DNA from: Selenomonadaceae bacterium
GTDB taxonomy: Bacteria > Bacillota > Negativicutes > Selenomonadales > Selenomonadaceae
Assembly (NCBI GenBank): GCA_017484005.1
Contig: JAFUTY010000033.1
Coordinates: 1 to 49,713, forward strand
Length of the DNA stretch: 49,713 nt
Direction of reading: 5' to 3'
In this document: positions 49,712 to 49,713 of the stretch, piece by piece
Numbering within the stretch: the first letter of the stretch is position 1
Layout: each line of letters opens with the position of its first letter
Notes under the pieces: model-generated
The model's input: only the letters and a program-made list of their open reading frames with translations
Told to the model about the DNA's origin: nothing
The model's database searches: none
Made by a program: the position numbers and the translations under genes

Positions 49712-49713
49712 TC

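Overview
The window looks like chromosomal DNA of an anaerobic, flagellated, outer-membrane Firmicute of the Negativicutes, probably a rumen or gut Selenomonadaceae relative. The evidence is an mreBCD-mrdA-minCDE cell-shape and division cluster that includes MinE, a sufCBDSU iron-sulfur operon with SufU, a split B12-dependent methionine synthase, an OadA/PycB-type carboxyltransferase, flagellin behind a sigma-28-type promoter, and three secreted esterases resembling the rumen hydroxycinnamoyl esterase Est1E. The DNA is AT-rich, genes are tightly packed, and TTG starts are common (leuB, mgtC, cdd-like, sufC, sufU, gdx, metH). This placement rests on gene content only.

Layout. 1-5.2 kb: end of a Sde182-like secreted glycan-associated protein, a small secreted Cys-rich protein, leuB, then (minus) a flavodoxin and a CMD-family protein, then flagellin. 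5.3-9.7 kb (minus): a ClpX-like unfoldase with an altered P-loop, terD, a cytidine-deaminase-like protein lacking its zinc ligands, and a CYTH-MgtC-PTS IIB operon whose last gene carries a poly-G tract. 9.8-12.3 kb: three tandem Est1E-like esterases. 12.3-13.9 kb: an N-terminally truncated MmeI-like methyltransferase. 13.9-18.6 kb: the suf operon. 18.7-20.7 kb: a Zn/Cd P-type ATPase. 20.8-27.0 kb: mreBCD, mrdA and minCDE. 27.0-30.6 kb: two tandem asparagine-synthase-like genes, each broken by a 13-base poly-G tract, with a tRNA-Pro between them. 30.7-34.1 kb: MetH reactivation protein, Gdx exporter and MetH. 34.2-38.4 kb: a secreted low-complexity protein, then a partial Mza-like set (PD-(D/E)XK DUF4420 plus a frameshifted Z1 ATPase). 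38.5-41.1 kb: an RpiB-family isomerase and a chemoreceptor. 41.3-46.0 kb: an unrecognised two-gene unit (about 1200 and 339 aa) whose second protein ends in a HEPN-like RNxxxH motif, then tRNA-Arg. 46.2-49.7 kb: an OadA/PycB-type subunit and a longer MmeI-like type IIG gene cut by the window edge.

Most notable. (1) Three long poly-G tracts share the flanks AAACTC-G(n)-CAA. Each separates a well-initiated N-terminal reading frame from the rest of its protein by one base, which is the signature of phase-variable contingency genes. As sequenced, all three read OFF. (2) A short interspersed repeat with five copies has a six-base-pair stem around an invariant TGA loop. The arms change in a compensatory way, and two copies touch tRNA 3' ends. 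(3) The 34.8-49.7 kb part is rich in defence-like genes: partial Mza, an unknown pair with a HEPN-like motif, and a type IIG enzyme with a truncated paralogue elsewhere in the window.
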